From contig OY759217.1 of the NCBI GenBank assembly GCA_963662175.1, forward strand, positions 45,918,108 to 45,982,107: a stretch of DNA of 64,000 bases, given 5' to 3'. The notes beneath the pieces are model-generated. The model was not told the DNA's origin and did no database searches. It saw only the letters and a program-made list of their open reading frames with translations. The translations under genes were made by a program, and so were the position numbers. Shown one piece after another: positions 31,777-42,607 of this stretch. The first letter of the stretch is position 1, and every line of letters starts with the position of its first letter. This stretch comes from Aradus depressus. Taxonomy: Eukaryota > Arthropoda > Insecta > Hemiptera > Aradidae.

Positions 31777-32700
31777 GTTAGTTATTATGACTCATGCCCG
31801 GGCTTTACTTTTGTGGTCATATCGCCTACTACCAGAGCGCTCTTTTGTCACTCTGGTGGACATGAGGCCGACTCCACTGGAGAAGTCCTAAATTTTTATT
31901 CACCTATGGCAGGGGTCTTTAACGAGTACCTGGCCAGGTGGAAATTTCAAATTGACCCGTCAATGGCCCAATACTGGCAGTAAACTGTCGACCGTTGACC
32001 GCCGATCGTCGGCGCGATGTTGGGAAAAGAACGCTAATTGACCTTGAGCCAGAACTGGCAGTCGAGCATAGGAGCAACGTTGGGCCTACAATTGGCCGAT
32101 CGATTATAATAGATAATTAACTAATATAGTCGGCCAATGCAATAATTATAATTATTGTAAATACCCTCGTGATTCCATCAATTACCAATAAAAAACAACA
32201 TTTTTAATTGAAAAACGTTCTTTTATTTTACTTTTCTACATTATTATTTAACAATATCATTACTCTTGTTAAACCAATCTATCAACGTAAATCATGATTA
32301 AGTTGTCTAAGATAGATCCTTGATAAGAACGTAAATCATGATTAAGTTGTCTAAGATAGATCCTTGATAAGAATGATTCGAATTTGGATTCTTCTCTCCA
32401 TAGTAAAACAGGAACTTAGAAATATCACTACTCATCAGAAATAAATACCAGTAATGGGTAGTAAAAATAAACGACCGTCGATCGCCAGTATTGGGCCAGA
32501 GTCGAGCCGTTTACGTAGTTTTCCATTTTTGAATAGGCATCAGCATTTCATCGGTCGACAAAATTAACCAATATCGGGTCTACACTGGATGGCGACCTTT
32601 GATTGCCAGTACCTGGAAATTTCCACCTGGGTGACATCGTACAGGCTCAGGACCATGGCTTAACGTCCCACCAGAAGGACAGGGTGCTTAAGTTTATTTT
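31777..32700 (-). mobile_element. SINE family 1 copy split by a 0.7-kb MITE
   Basis: 31777-31932 is the 3' part and 32632-32700 the next part towards the head. The SINE wording GAGTACCTGACATCG is interrupted after GAGTACCTG, and TGACATCG resumes after the insertion. This gives an empty-site reference for the inserted element. Confidence 0.8.
31933..32631. mobile_element. MITE-like transposon, 699 bp, TIR CCAGGTGGAAATTTC
   Basis: The ends are inverted over 15 bp: CCAGGTGGAAATTTC at the left and GAAATTTCCACCTGG at the right, each with a further G outside. Subterminal TGGCCCAATACTGGC and GCCAGTATTGGGCCA also form an inverted pair, so the TIR region is mosaic and about 60-150 bp deep. A 43-bp direct duplication (ATCATGATTAAGTTGTCTAA wording) lies at about 32285-32372. 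No coding capacity. The target repeat is at most TG; the superfamily is unknown to me. Confidence 0.75.
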
Positions 32701-33062
32701 AGTTAATTTTTTTTTTAGTTTTTATGTTTATCTAATCTAAAAATGAATAGAACTATAGAATGAATATATCGACATTAAATTTAATTTTCAGAATTCACAA
32801 TGACATTTTCTGAATTGTTCGAACATCAGCCGAATTGGACAAAGGGTAGGAGGACCAGAATCTGTTAAGGATGATACCAATTAATTTATCCAAATCAGCT
32901 AGTATGAATTAGAGACAGCTTAGCCAGGAAATTTTATGATCTAGAACCCCAAAGAGATGACACCATTTTTAGCCAGATAGCTAAGAGAGGAGGGGATTTA
33001 AAGAGGGGCTTAACTAGAAACCCTAATAACTGCTGATGTAATAAATGTATCGACACTAAATC
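32701..33062. repeat. D1-like repeat
   Basis: Degenerate D1 units (ACTGCTGATGTAATAAATGT, ATCGACACTAAAT) precede the Tc1-like element, which seems to have inserted into this D1 copy. Confidence 0.4.
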
Positions 33063-33327
33063 TACACCGAGAGGCAAAAAGAGTGGCCCCCTTCAATATG
33101 TTTACTACTTCGTTAGACAATTCCACGACTACTATACAATAATATTTTAACGGTTTTAAAGGATTAGAGATAAATAAGACACAAACAAAATCTCCCACTT
33201 GTGTTTACAATTGTATTTTATAAATAAATCTTTGAATAGTCAATCTTTTTTTTATTTTTTTTTATAAAGCTTCTTTCTAAGGCATTTTTTTTAAAACTTT
33301 ACCTTTCTTTTGTCACTGATTGTTTGA

Positions 33328-34147
33328 GTGATGGTTATAAGTGACACAGATTCGGCTACAAAATCATTGCATTCTTGTAAGATGGAAGAAGTCAAGTCCA
33401 GGCTGCTTAACATTCCCAGAACAACTATCCCAAAGGTCTTCCATCGCTATCAAGAAACTGGTGGATACTCAAGAAGACATGGTTCAGGTCGCCATTGTGC
33501 CACATCTCAAAGAGACGATCGTTTTATTGTCTTGAATGTGCTCCGTAATCGTGACTCTACAGCCGTTGAGATCAGGCAACGACTACAACAGGTCAGAAAT
33601 GTTAATGTCTGTATATGCACTGTAAGGCGAAGACTTTCTGAAGATGGATTATGCTCGAGAAGGCCTCCCACTGGTCCAGAACTTCAGACAAGACATATAA
33701 CAGCTCGGTTTAGTTTCGCAAGAAATGACATAAATTGGTCTGAGCAAATTTGGAGTAAATTTTTTTTTTTTCAGGTGAGTCAAGGTTTTGTCTTAGGTCT
33801 TCTGACGGCAAAGAGAGGGTTTGGAGAAGAACAGGAGAGCGATATTTTCACTCCGGAGAAGCTATGGAGGTGGTCGTGTAATGGATTAGGCAGGAATCTC
33901 TATGGAAGATTGCACCGACTTGATCTTCATCAAGGGTTCCCTAACAGCTGCGCAGTACATTGAAGATGTATTTTCAGAAGAATTTGTTCTTTTTGTGCCA
34001 TTAATTGGCGACGTGTTTATTTTTATGCATGACAATGCAAGGCCACACATAGCTAGGATCGTTTCTGACTACATAGAAGAGGCTTCAATTCAATGTTTAC
34101 ATTGTAGTCCCGACTTAAACCCTATTGAACATCGGGACGAGCTGTGA
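33328..34147 (+). pseudogene. Tc1-like DD34E transposase, degenerate
   Basis: The first frame (33328-33963) has the helix-turn-helix region: IPRTTIPKVFHRYQETGG, RRHGSGRHCATSQRDDR, LRNRDSTAVEIRQRL, and TVRRRLSEDGL with RRPPTGPEL after it. Past residue 140 the frame slips at a run of T where the FSDES block with the first catalytic Asp should be, and that Asp is lost. The C-terminal frame (33902-34147) keeps GSLTAAQYIEDV, MHDNARPH with the second Asp, and SPDLNPIEH with the Glu. It cannot be active. Confidence 0.85.
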
Positions 34148-34166
34148 GAGAACACTCCATACTGAA

Positions 34167-34909
34167 GTTAGTTGGTTATTATGACTCATGCCCCGGGCTT
34201 TTACTTTGTGGTCATATCGCCTACTACCAGAGCTCTCTTTCGTCACTCTGGTGGACATGAGCCCGATTCTATTGTGGGAGTCCTAAATTTTGCCTACCCT
34301 AAATTTTTATTCACCTAGGGTAGGGGTCTTTAACGAGTTCCTGACATCGTACAGGCTCGGGGCCGCTTAACGTCCCATCCGAAGGACGGCGTGCTTAAGT
34401 TTATTTTACCTCCCAGAGAAAAGGACCTCGGCCGGGTTTCGAACCCAAGATCTTGAAGTCAGAAGGCAAGCAAGATAAATTGTTAGGTATAACCTGAGTA
34501 CATGGCTTCAAGTTCTTTTATTTGTTCTTCAACTGGCGAGATCTACTCCTAAGTAAGTATTCTTCGTTTGGCAATGCTTTAAATCAGGTCTCTGACATGT
34601 TTCCGGACACAATTCGTTACTTTCAGTTTCACTAATGACTTACGGAATAGAATAGTAGAAAAAAAAGAAAGAAAACAAAAAAAAAAGAGGTCAAGAGCGA
34701 GTTCAGCCGCGCGGCTAACGACTTAAATACTAAATATATATATTTTTCCAGTGCGCCGGTAGCTCAGTGGTATGCATGCTTACTTTCTGAGCTCAAGATC
34801 GTGGGTTTATTTTACCTCCCAGATAAAATAAACTAAGGACCTCGGCCGGGTTTCGAACCGACGATCTTGAGCTCAGAAGGCAAGCACTCATACCACTGAG
34901 CTACCGGCG
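34167..34909. mobile_element. Composite unit: two divergent SINEs around a 263-bp spacer, plus inverted SINE head
   Basis: 34167-34489 is a family-1 SINE on minus lacking the first part of its head. 34490-34752 is a spacer also found at 49603-49893 in reverse. 34753-34805 is an intact SINE head on plus (GCGCCGGTAGCTCAGTGG). It runs straight into another SINE 5' part on minus (34806-34909), so the right end is itself a hairpin. Direct repeats CTGAA lie at 34162-34166 and 34910-34914. The host is the Tc1-like element. Confidence 0.75.
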
Positions 34910-34990
34910 CTGAATTGAATTGTCAATTTGTAATCGTTTCCATGTCAACATTTTCATAAAGAATTGTTTTGTTAAGTTTAGTTTTTCTAA

Positions 34991-35158
34991 TTAGCCAAAA
35001 GCGAGAGAAAAACAGTGACTAGGAAGTGTCACCACAGGGTGATTTCTCCCCTCATGACATTTTGACATGGCCATTAACTCTTTATTAGCACATTTGCTTG
35101 TTGTATTTATGTGTATTCAGTTGTAAATAGCTATTTGTAAATAAAAAAAAAAAAAAAA
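34991..35158 (+). mobile_element. Short poly(A) retroposon with 10-bp TSD
   Basis: GTTTTTCTAA occurs at 34981-34990 and again at 35159-35168. Between them are 150 bp of sequence ending GTAAAT then a 17-nt A run. The insert has no tRNA-like head, so it is probably the 5'-truncated 3' end of a LINE or another RNA. It is nested in the Tc1-like element. Confidence 0.75.
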
Positions 35159-35289
35159 GTTTTTCTAAATTTTATATTTCTCATTAAATAAATGTCCATC
35201 ATTACAAAAATATAAAAATTATAACGATTCCAAGTATGTGCTGGAAAAAAGCAAGGGTGACCACTTATTTCGCCTCTCAGTGCTTATAA

Positions 35290-36290
35290 ATTAAATTTTT
35301 GTCTCCACAGGGACTATCATTTCAATATATGTTTTTGAGCTGAAAATGCATGACCGCCTCCTGAAGACCTGTGGGATACCACAGTCCTCAGATGCAATGA
35401 GGTTGCTAACCCCTAAGTATGTTTTCATTCATTAAGAAGACTTTTTCCACTTGACATCGACAATGGAATAGGAAGGATTAAGGACTGTCAGAAGCAGTGG
35501 AAAGGTTAAGTGCTCCCCCATTTGACAAAGAGCTAGTTATCGAAGACTAAAGGTGAGGGTAAGGATGACGCGGGGTTCTGAAGAGAAGGAAGAATAGAGA
35601 GACAGGTGTTCAGATAGATCACCAGGATACGTTCAGTTGGCAACTCACTTCATCTATCAGGTTGTCAGCAAGTGATCCAAAATCAGGTCGTTCAGAAGTA
35701 GTCCTTACGTTAGTCAAATTAGGTAACTTTTAGGCCAAAGACACTGAACAACATTGAGCTCATTTTTGGCGTATGGGTCATTCCGCATAAAACCGCAAGA
35801 TTTTCAAAGAAAACATACATATTTTCAATTTTGACAACTTTTTTTTTTTTTTTAATACAATGACTAGGAATAGGCGACCCGTTTTTATTTATATTTTTAT
35901 ATTTTTGACATAATATCTTTGCAAATATCATTTTTTAAATTCTGAAAAAATGTTAATTTTCGCCGGAGTAGCTAACTGATGGTAGCACAGCTCGGATCCA
36001 TTTGACTTATAAAGGCCTATATAATTTACTTTATTTTGATACCAAATAATAAATAAAACAGTCTTGTTGAAATATTCTCTGTTCCACAATAATTTTATAC
36101 ACATATTATTTATCCTATATTTTAATTAATTTCTTCATTATTCTTATATCACATATATATATATATATATTTGGTGAATATATTTGTTGTCCAGGTAGAT
36201 CAGCCATTAAAGGAAACAATTAAAATCTCTTCCCACATTTTTCCAGATTGGCTGGTTTCTTAGGGAGTCTGGTTAGATAAATAAAACAAA
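35290..36290. other. No recognised gene
   Basis: Mixed composition. 35440-35700 is purine-rich without a long frame. A TA run is at 36150-36170. Confidence 0.35.
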
Positions 36291-37200
36291 ATTTTTTTTT
36301 TTTTAATATTCTATATTCCACATAAATTTTTATTAATATATTATCGGTTTCGGCATTACATCATCAGGTTTAGTTAAATTATATAATTTCAACAAATTGA
36401 GGATTTTTTAAACACTTTATTTTTAAATGAACATCTAATACACTTGTGTACCCTAAGTATAGAGACATGTTCCGCAGCGGAGTCAACTCGGAAATCGCTG
36501 TGGCTGTACAGTTACAAATTGGTTTCTTCTGAAATGTTTTCTTCTCTCTCTAATAATAGAGGTAAAACTTAAACTAAAAGTTAAAATAAAAATTATTAAA
36601 TTCTAACAAGATAAATTAATTTATATGAAAAATGATATTTGTATATTTAACAAAATGATTACTGATAACATGAACATAATAATAAGACTAAAATCAGAGG
36701 CTTTTTCTATCTTTAAAATAACTAAATAAATAGCAATAAAGATATAAACTGAAATTATGACAAAATAAAGAAAATGATCAAATAGTGATAACATACTTAT
36801 ATTGACTGGTAACGGAACTGAATCTATGGTACATTTATAATAATATCCTTTATCGTAACATTTGTGTGAACAATATCAATGGAATGTTTAAATAATGATT
36901 TCGCCTCGAACTCGCGTCTAAACATTTGAATGAGGTATTATTTTAAACTAAAATAATTTCTATACAATAAATAATTTTTCCAAAATGCTTTAACATCGAA
37001 AAAAGCTTTGTTGTTGCATAGATCCTATAAGGACCTATTTGAGTTATATGCATGTGAAAGGGCTCTTTTGAAAGTTTGTATAATATAATTTGATGTATAA
37101 AAATATACGTACAAGGAAATGTTTGTAGTTATTAACAATAGAATGTTTGAACGATTTCGCTTCGAACTCACAAGTGAACCATATTATTTCGATGCCAATG
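36290..37200 (-). mobile_element. Penelope-type tail, family B, with hammerhead-like motif
   Basis: The minus strand reads CCTGATGATGTAATGCCGAA then ACCGATAATATATT, with CTGATGA at plus 36361-36367. The 3' UTR wording (AATTCTAACAAGATAAATTA) recurs near 45800-45830. Related ends are at 45630-45930 and 47583-47700. Two weak internal duplications (CGAACTC segments at 36905 and 37160) are visible. Confidence 0.5.
36330..36385 (-). ncRNA. Hammerhead-like motif, family B
   Basis: Core CTGATGA and GAAA are canonical. Stem II (TGTAATGCC) is imperfect and stem III CCGA no longer palindromic. It is likely inactive in this copy but a clear relative of the motif at 47583-47640. Confidence 0.45.
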
Positions 37201-37760
37201 AAGTTGGGGGGCGTGGGGGACTGATTTAAAAGTATACAGAGCGAATTAAAATTGTATCTGTAATATTAATTCACAACATTGAACTAAAAAAGAGGGTGAG
37301 CATTAACTTTTTCGTGTTTTTTTGGGATACCCATGGTACAACATACAACCAAAATTATACTTACTTTATACTTATATTCCAAAACTTGACCCAACATGGA
37401 GCATACAGAACAGGGAGGTTTTGCTTCCCTGGCTATAGCTATAAAGAAGAAAGAGTGGAAAAGTTATTTAATCGGTCCGAAATTCGTAGTTGTGTTTCAA
37501 TTTAAATTCTTCAAATCCAAATATGATTTTACAAAAATGTAATGTCTGCGTGCTGTGGTTTCCGGTCAATGCAATCCCTAGGTTCATTGCTGCCTTACTG
37601 CACTTCCTATTCAACGAAGAAGTGTAATGTTAATATTTAGTATAATAGAAATAACAGTTAGACTATAAAACTATTTTTTTTAATGTAAATAAATTGAATA
37701 ATAAATAAGGAGAACACCGTGACTAAAAAAACACTGCAGACACGAGGCAGCGCTTCAATC
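37201..37760. other. No recognised gene
   Basis: AT-rich. The ORF at 37296-37505 has no recognisable motif. Confidence 0.35.
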
Positions 37761-38095
37761 TAAATGATTTCAAATATTTTAATAAATTTTGTGAAGGTAA
37801 TTATGTTTGGTAGATTGGAGAGGTCGTTGTCTAATACCAGTCGCAAACTGGGAGGCAGATAGCAAAGTGTTCTTTGTTGAGTGTATTTAGGGCGATGGAG
37901 CAGCACATGTTGCACGGTGATCTGACAGCGACAGGTGTAGTGATGAGATAGTGGCCAAGTCTGAACAGGGCTATCATGTTTGATCTCTCTAGAGTTCCAC
38001 TTCCAGAGGCACATGATAACTCCCGAATGGATAACTGTATGGATGTCCAGGACACCTACTCATTTTCAGCAAAGTCGGAAGAAGTAGATGAGAGA
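37760..38095 (-). pseudogene. LINE ORF2 C-terminus (zinc knuckle region)
   Basis: The minus frame ending at 37760 reads YTCRCQITVQHVLLHRP, the C-x-C...H...(C) knuckle of LINE ORF2 C-termini with the last Cys lost. It then reads PPSLRLVLDNDLSNL and ITFTKFIKIFEII to a stop, a pattern typical of Jockey/I-group proteins. It is open over about 84 codons; upstream parts are missing. Confidence 0.65.
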
Positions 38096-38637
38096 CTCTA
38101 CGCAAAACTCATGTAATGATACAAAATTTTATATGAAAATAGATTGAGGAGTGCTTGAGTGAAACACTTTTTTTTTATATTTTCAGTGAAATCAATTAAT
38201 TGGTTTTAAAATTAAGTTAATCAAACCACGCTGGGGATGTACTTTGCCAATGATTCAATAAAGACTTTTTTAGAGAGGTACCTGAACTGGTTTAACCTTC
38301 CCTCAGATGACGGTTGAAAAAATAATTGGCGACTATTTCTACAATTACACCCTCATTTCCATCCATAATTGTTATAATTTCTGAATGTCAAATAGTAGTT
38401 AGTATAAGTAATTAGTAATTAGAGAGAATTGTTAGCCAACACATCCGCGTTTTGTGCGACAGACAATTGTTGGTCTTACTTTGTGTGCGGTGGGGTGATG
38501 ACAAGTACCAAATAGAATCTAAAAAAAAAAAGGAATATTTATTTAATTGTATATTTTGTTTTTGCTTGTTCTAGAGTATTTTTCCTGAATAATACTCGAA
38601 ATCAAAATTAAGAGTAGGTCAGAGGTGCATGGAACGT
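38096..38637. other. No recognised gene
   Basis: A D1 terminus-like string GCTGGGGATGTACTTTGCC lies at 38230-38249. Otherwise AT-rich and unassigned. Confidence 0.35.
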
Positions 38638-38654
38638 TCCCGTAGGTATGTCAG

Positions 38655-38955
38655 GTTAGGTTTTATGACTCATGCCCGGGCTTTAACTACGAGGTCATAT
38701 CGCCTACTACCAGAGCTCTCTTTCGTCACTCTGGTGGACATGAGCCCGACTCTACTGTGGGAGTCTTAAATTTTGCCTACCCTAAATTTTTATTCATCTA
38801 GGGTCGGGACATCGCTTAACGTCCCATGCGAAGGACGGCGTGCTTAAGTTTATTTTACCTCCCAGATAAAATAAACTAAAGGCCTCGGTCGGGCTACGAA
38901 CCCACGTTCTTGAGCTCAGAAGTCAAGCACGCTTACCACTGAGCTACCGGCGCCC
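38655..38955 (-). mobile_element. SINE family 1, full length with 17-bp TSD
   Basis: TSD TCCCGTAGGTATGTCAG (38638-38654) and TCCCGTAGGTCTGTCAG (38956-38972), one mismatch. The SINE runs from its 3' tail (GTTAGGTTTTATGAC, complement of an AACCTAAC tail) to the head ending CGGCGCC. A short deletion lies in the middle. Both hairpins are intact. This copy fixes the true ends of the family. Confidence 0.93.
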
Positions 38956-39059
38956 TCCCGTAGGTCTGTCAGAAGACTTTGAATGTTTGAGCAGTGTACA
39001 TAATTTGATTAAATAAGTTTTAGTAATTTGGAGGGCTAGGTTCTGCAAAGACTATAGAT

Positions 39060-39372
39060 CAGTGGTCGCCAAACCGTAGCTCGCGAGCTACTGGTAGCTC
39101 ACAGGGAAATTTTTGGTGGCTTGCGGGGAAATTTCAGATGAACATTTGAACAACTGGATTCGAATGGCTGCTACAACATATGAGCCTAACATTTAAAAAA
39201 TTGATGATGACAAAAAAGTGGTGCCACCCCTCACATTGTACTATGTTTTTCTAATGCAAATATTTTGTTATATAAATTCTTATGCTATTAATTGCAATGT
39301 TAGAAATTGCATTTAATTATATTTAATATAAACTAGAAATGTATATTTATAGGTAATAAACAACTGTGTGAT
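39060..39372 (+). mobile_element. hAT transposon end (CAGTGGTCGCCAAACC)
   Basis: It starts with CAGTGGTCGCCAAACCGTAG. It then matches the hAT relic at 2099-4603 in reverse, including TTTTTCTAATGCAAATATTT and TAATTGCAATGTTAGAAATT. The matched part ends near 39372. No second terminus was identified, so the right boundary is unknown and the element may extend into the AT-rich DNA to about 39.9 kb. Confidence 0.55.
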
Positions 39373-39905
39373 TTAAACAAAAACTTGTATTATCCTCAAC
39401 TAAGACTCCATTACAATAAATGGGTTTGACAATTTTAAAATACTAACCAACATACACATGTAGGTTCTCCATTTTCAAATGTTTCTTTTAATTTCAGTTT
39501 GATAAGTGCTCCACACTTACTATCAAAAAACAATTTTCGAGGCAGTAGAGAATCGGTAATAAATCACAAGCGAATCTTGATTGCGTTTTTCAGGGACTAA
39601 AAAAAAATGTAACCTCTCAACCTTGAAAAACTTCCTGGTCATTTGTGCGGAAATATGGAGAGCCTTTGTTCATAAGTGAGGTAATTTTGTTAAATTTGTT
39701 GTTTCAATAGATATTATAAAAATATTATTTATGAAAAGATGACAAATGAGTGAGGTCACGCAAGGAAGGGTTCCTTCCGTGAATAATGCCTTCTTAATAT
39801 AAGACAATTAATACACATTTAATAAACGTTTTGTTTTGAAATATAGTTTTTTCCCTGAGTAATAAAAATATGTTTATTCCATAGTTTCGAATTTCGTTCA
39901 TCACA
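39373..39905. other. Possible hAT interior, unassigned
   Basis: No open frame. Lies between the hAT end and the LINE tail; may be decayed hAT sequence. Confidence 0.3.
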
Positions 39906-39909
39906 GAAA

Positions 39910-40495
39910 TATTAATATAGAAGAAGAAGAGTTTATTATAACAGTCGCATTTACAAAGTACAATTATACAATAAGGTTCCTTAACCATTACCCTTATACA
40001 CTAAATACAAATCAAAAATATTCAGTTAAATTGAAAACAATGCTACTGCTCAAGAGTAAATTTTAAAAAAACTCTTAAAGAGAAAAAAACAAATACAATG
40101 TAACTGAAATGAATGAAAATAAATTAATAAACATTCAAAACCAGAGATTATAATTTAAAATTGTGAACGGATATTTTTGTGTTTCCCTCCCTGAGTTTTC
40201 CCTATTTTCTTTACCAAAACGTTTTGATTTGTGTCACACTTAAGTAAAAAGTTTTTACTGAAATTTATTATGTAGTCCAGAAGGAGCTCAACATTTAGGT
40301 CTTCATGGATTTGGAGGATGGAGGTGTCCCTCGAGTAGCTACCAACCAATCTAAGGCATTTGTTTTGGGCCACTTGAAGAGTTGTCAGGTTGGTATTGCT
40401 TGCAAGACCGGCCCACACTGGGCATTCATACGTTATCACTGGCTGCAACAGAAGCTTGTATATGAGGAGTCTATTGGTTAGATTAAGGGAGGAAC
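39910..40495 (-). mobile_element. Jockey-like LINE 3' end
   Basis: On minus, an ORF2 C-terminus (40155-40490) is followed by a 3' UTR and a short TTC-repeat end near 39910-39930. The 3' UTR wording is shared with 14130-14255. Confidence 0.65.
40155..40490 (-). pseudogene. Jockey-like ORF2 C-terminus
   Basis: The minus frame reads LLIYKLLLQPVITYECPV, then WAGLASNTNLTTLQVAQNK and CLRLVGSYSRDTSI. This is the region after the RT palm in Jockey-clade proteins (YK-x-x-x-x-P-x-x-xY...W...LQ-x-xQNK-x-LR). It ends at a stop at 40155 after a basic tail. It is 5' truncated, about 110 codons. Confidence 0.7.
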
Positions 40496-41181
40496 GGGAA
40501 TAAATGTATATATTAATATATATTTTTTCACAGCTCTATATTCTCACAATTTATTTTTGTTCTTAACAACCTAGCATATAGACGTTTATGGAAAAACTCC
40601 CATCATCGGTATCTTTAATTGATTAGCTGCATCTGCTAATCAATTGTTTTCTTATATGTATTGATGATATTCTTTAATTATCTCAAACTTCTTTCGAATA
40701 TACATTATTTGAAAAAATGTACTATTATTTTTTTTTTCTTATTCTTCATTTATTGATTTATTTATAATTGTTTATCTATTACTTTATATATTTTTTAATT
40801 GATCATTTATATTTGTTATTATTGTTTCATTGTTTTTTTTTCTCTTTTCTATATCTCGCACATAGGGACTTGTTGGAGGGACGTAATAACGAAATATCGT
40901 TGTGATAAAGACACTTACAAAAGAGGTTTAAAAAACAGTTATCTTAATTTTTATTAAATTGAAAAAATGTATTCATTTATAATAAATGTATCTACGTATA
41001 AATAATATTATTTTTGTGCTCATATATTTTTGAGTATTTATTTGTTAATTATTTTTTTTAATAGTATTGTATGTGTGTCAGACTCAAATAGTTAAGTTAT
41101 AAATCAAATTTATAACCTATCTTAATGTATTAATTCTTATGACGTATACTATTACCATGTATTGGTTTAACAGAAGTATAA
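40496..41181. mobile_element. Penelope-type tails (families D and C) side by side
   Basis: 40496-40640 (minus) pairs with 41690-41810 (plus): both contain GATGATGGGAGTTTTT and an AAACGTCTAT block, and a core TTGATGA or CCGATGA that looks like a damaged hammerhead. 40730-41181 (plus) is family C, matching 25783-26275 up to CATGTATTGGTTTAACAG. No coding part is left. Confidence 0.45.
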
Positions 41182-41191
41182 CTATTATTAT

Positions 41192-41360
41192 CGTATGGTC
41201 TCACCTTGGTTTGCGGGTTCGAATCCCGTCTGGGAGTGAGTTTTATTTCGTAGATAGAACTCTCTCCCGGAGCCATGGATGTCGTAAATAATTAGGTAAC
41301 ACCATTATAAGAGTCATGGCTAATATGCATCGTACATAAGGCCAAAGAAAAAAAAATAAA
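41192..41360 (+). mobile_element. SINE family 2, 5' truncated, 12-bp TSD
   Basis: AACTATTATTAT lies at 41180-41191 and again at 41360-41371. The insert starts just before the B box (GGTCTCACCTTGG, GCGGGTTCGAATCCCG) and ends in an A-rich tail with AAATAAA. It is inserted at the end of the family-C tail. Confidence 0.85.
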
Positions 41361-41383
41361 ACTATTATTATAGAAGTCGACTT

Positions 41384-41570
41384 TTTTGGGGGCCATGGTG
41401 GCCGTGCGGGCTAGAGCGTTAGGGCTCCTGTCGCATGGTCTCATCATGATTTTGCGGGTTCGAATCCCGTCCGGGAGTGAGTTTTATTTCGTAGATAGAA
41501 CTCCCTCCCGGGGCCATGGATGTTGTAAATAACTTGATAGATAACACAGTGACATGGCTGATATGCATCA
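41384..41570 (+). mobile_element. SINE family 2, full length, 10-bp TSD
   Basis: AAGTCGACTT occurs at 41374-41383 and 41571-41580. The head GGTGGCCGTGCGGGCTAGAG and B box GCGGGTTCGAATCCCG are intact. There is no long poly(A), so the 3' end TATGCATCA may be the natural end of a tailless copy. Confidence 0.88.
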
Positions 41571-41580
41571 AAGTCGACTT

Positions 41581-42600
41581 CTGAGACTGGTCTGGGTTAT
41601 AACAAAGAGGTCGACTCGTATAATTTATATTCTGCATAAAGAATATGACCAATATAAAGAAAATATCAGAATAAAAATCAGCAAATAAATTGAAGATATT
41701 GATGATGGGAGTTTTTTTTCAGAAACGTCTATTTTCTGGGTGGTAAAGACCAAAAATAACTTCGGAGAATAATAGCTCTGTGCAAAAATATATATAATTA
41801 TAAATTCAGAAAGTCCTTACACAATAAAAAATATTACCTGAATAGGAAAAAAAAATTAAATGAAGGGGTGGTTGCGTAATTTTCAAATGGACCACGAGGA
41901 TTGTGGCACTCTCTGGTGGAGATCGAATCATCTTCTTTTTGTTATTACCTATAAGAATGTCTGGGTCTATATATTTTTAATCAACGGAACCCTAAAAATA
42001 ATTTTTCCAAATTTGAGAAAGATAACAATTGTGTGATAGATAGAGTAACCCCCAAGAACCCAACATTCTCCACGATACACTTTTTCCTGCTTGGATAACT
42101 ATTTCCAAAAAAATATATAAATATTTTTTTTATGATGCTCCTGAGATCTATTTGATGGAACCTGAGATCGGGTCAACCTGAACGATTGCAAAATCTTGCA
42201 ATGTGACACCAGATGACGAAATGTTTTGAATAGTCCGTTGAAGTGTAATTTCGCCTAAACGAATGGAGATTGGCGAGCGAAGACATAAAAGTGACATTGT
42301 ATTACGAACAGAGAGATGAGGGGAGGTGTGGGTTGACCTATCCACTTGTAGCGGACCTCAGTGAAAGTAGCTTAGGAAATCGTTCAAGTCGGAAGTGTAT
42401 GACCGCTCTCAGTCCAGTCTTCGGAGGAGCTTAAATGAATCCTAAGTCGAAATTTGACGATTAATAACCGACTTCCACAGCGTTAATCAACTTCGCTTTC
42501 CCATCACCGATTTGGTTGGAAATCAACGAGTGTCTTACTATGCGACTTTTGATTCTTCATACTAAATGTGTTAATATATTAGTTTAGACTTTTTAAGACA
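41581..42600. other. Penelope-type scrap and unassigned DNA
   Basis: 41690-41810 is the family-D tail. 42110-42420 is less AT-rich and has a 65-codon minus-strand frame (42148-42345) without a motif I recognise; it could be an exon or a transposon piece. Confidence 0.35.
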
Positions 42601-42607
42601 ATAATAA

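Larger units (their letters stand above)
33065..35282 (+). mobile_element. Tc1-like transposon with three nested insertions
   Basis: The left TIR begins CACCGAGAGGCAAAAAGAGT (33065) and the right TIR is the complement of CACTGAGAGGCGAAATAAGT (ends 35282), about 80% alike over 29 bp. Inside are a dead Tc1-type transposase, a composite double SINE (34167-34909) and a poly(A) retroposon (34991-35158). TA duplications at the ends are not clear. Later insertions account for nearly 1 kb of its length. Confidence 0.75.

Noticed and set aside
42148..42345. 65-codon minus ORF as a host exon
   Set aside because: The composition is plausible, but there is no convincing splice site or family match.
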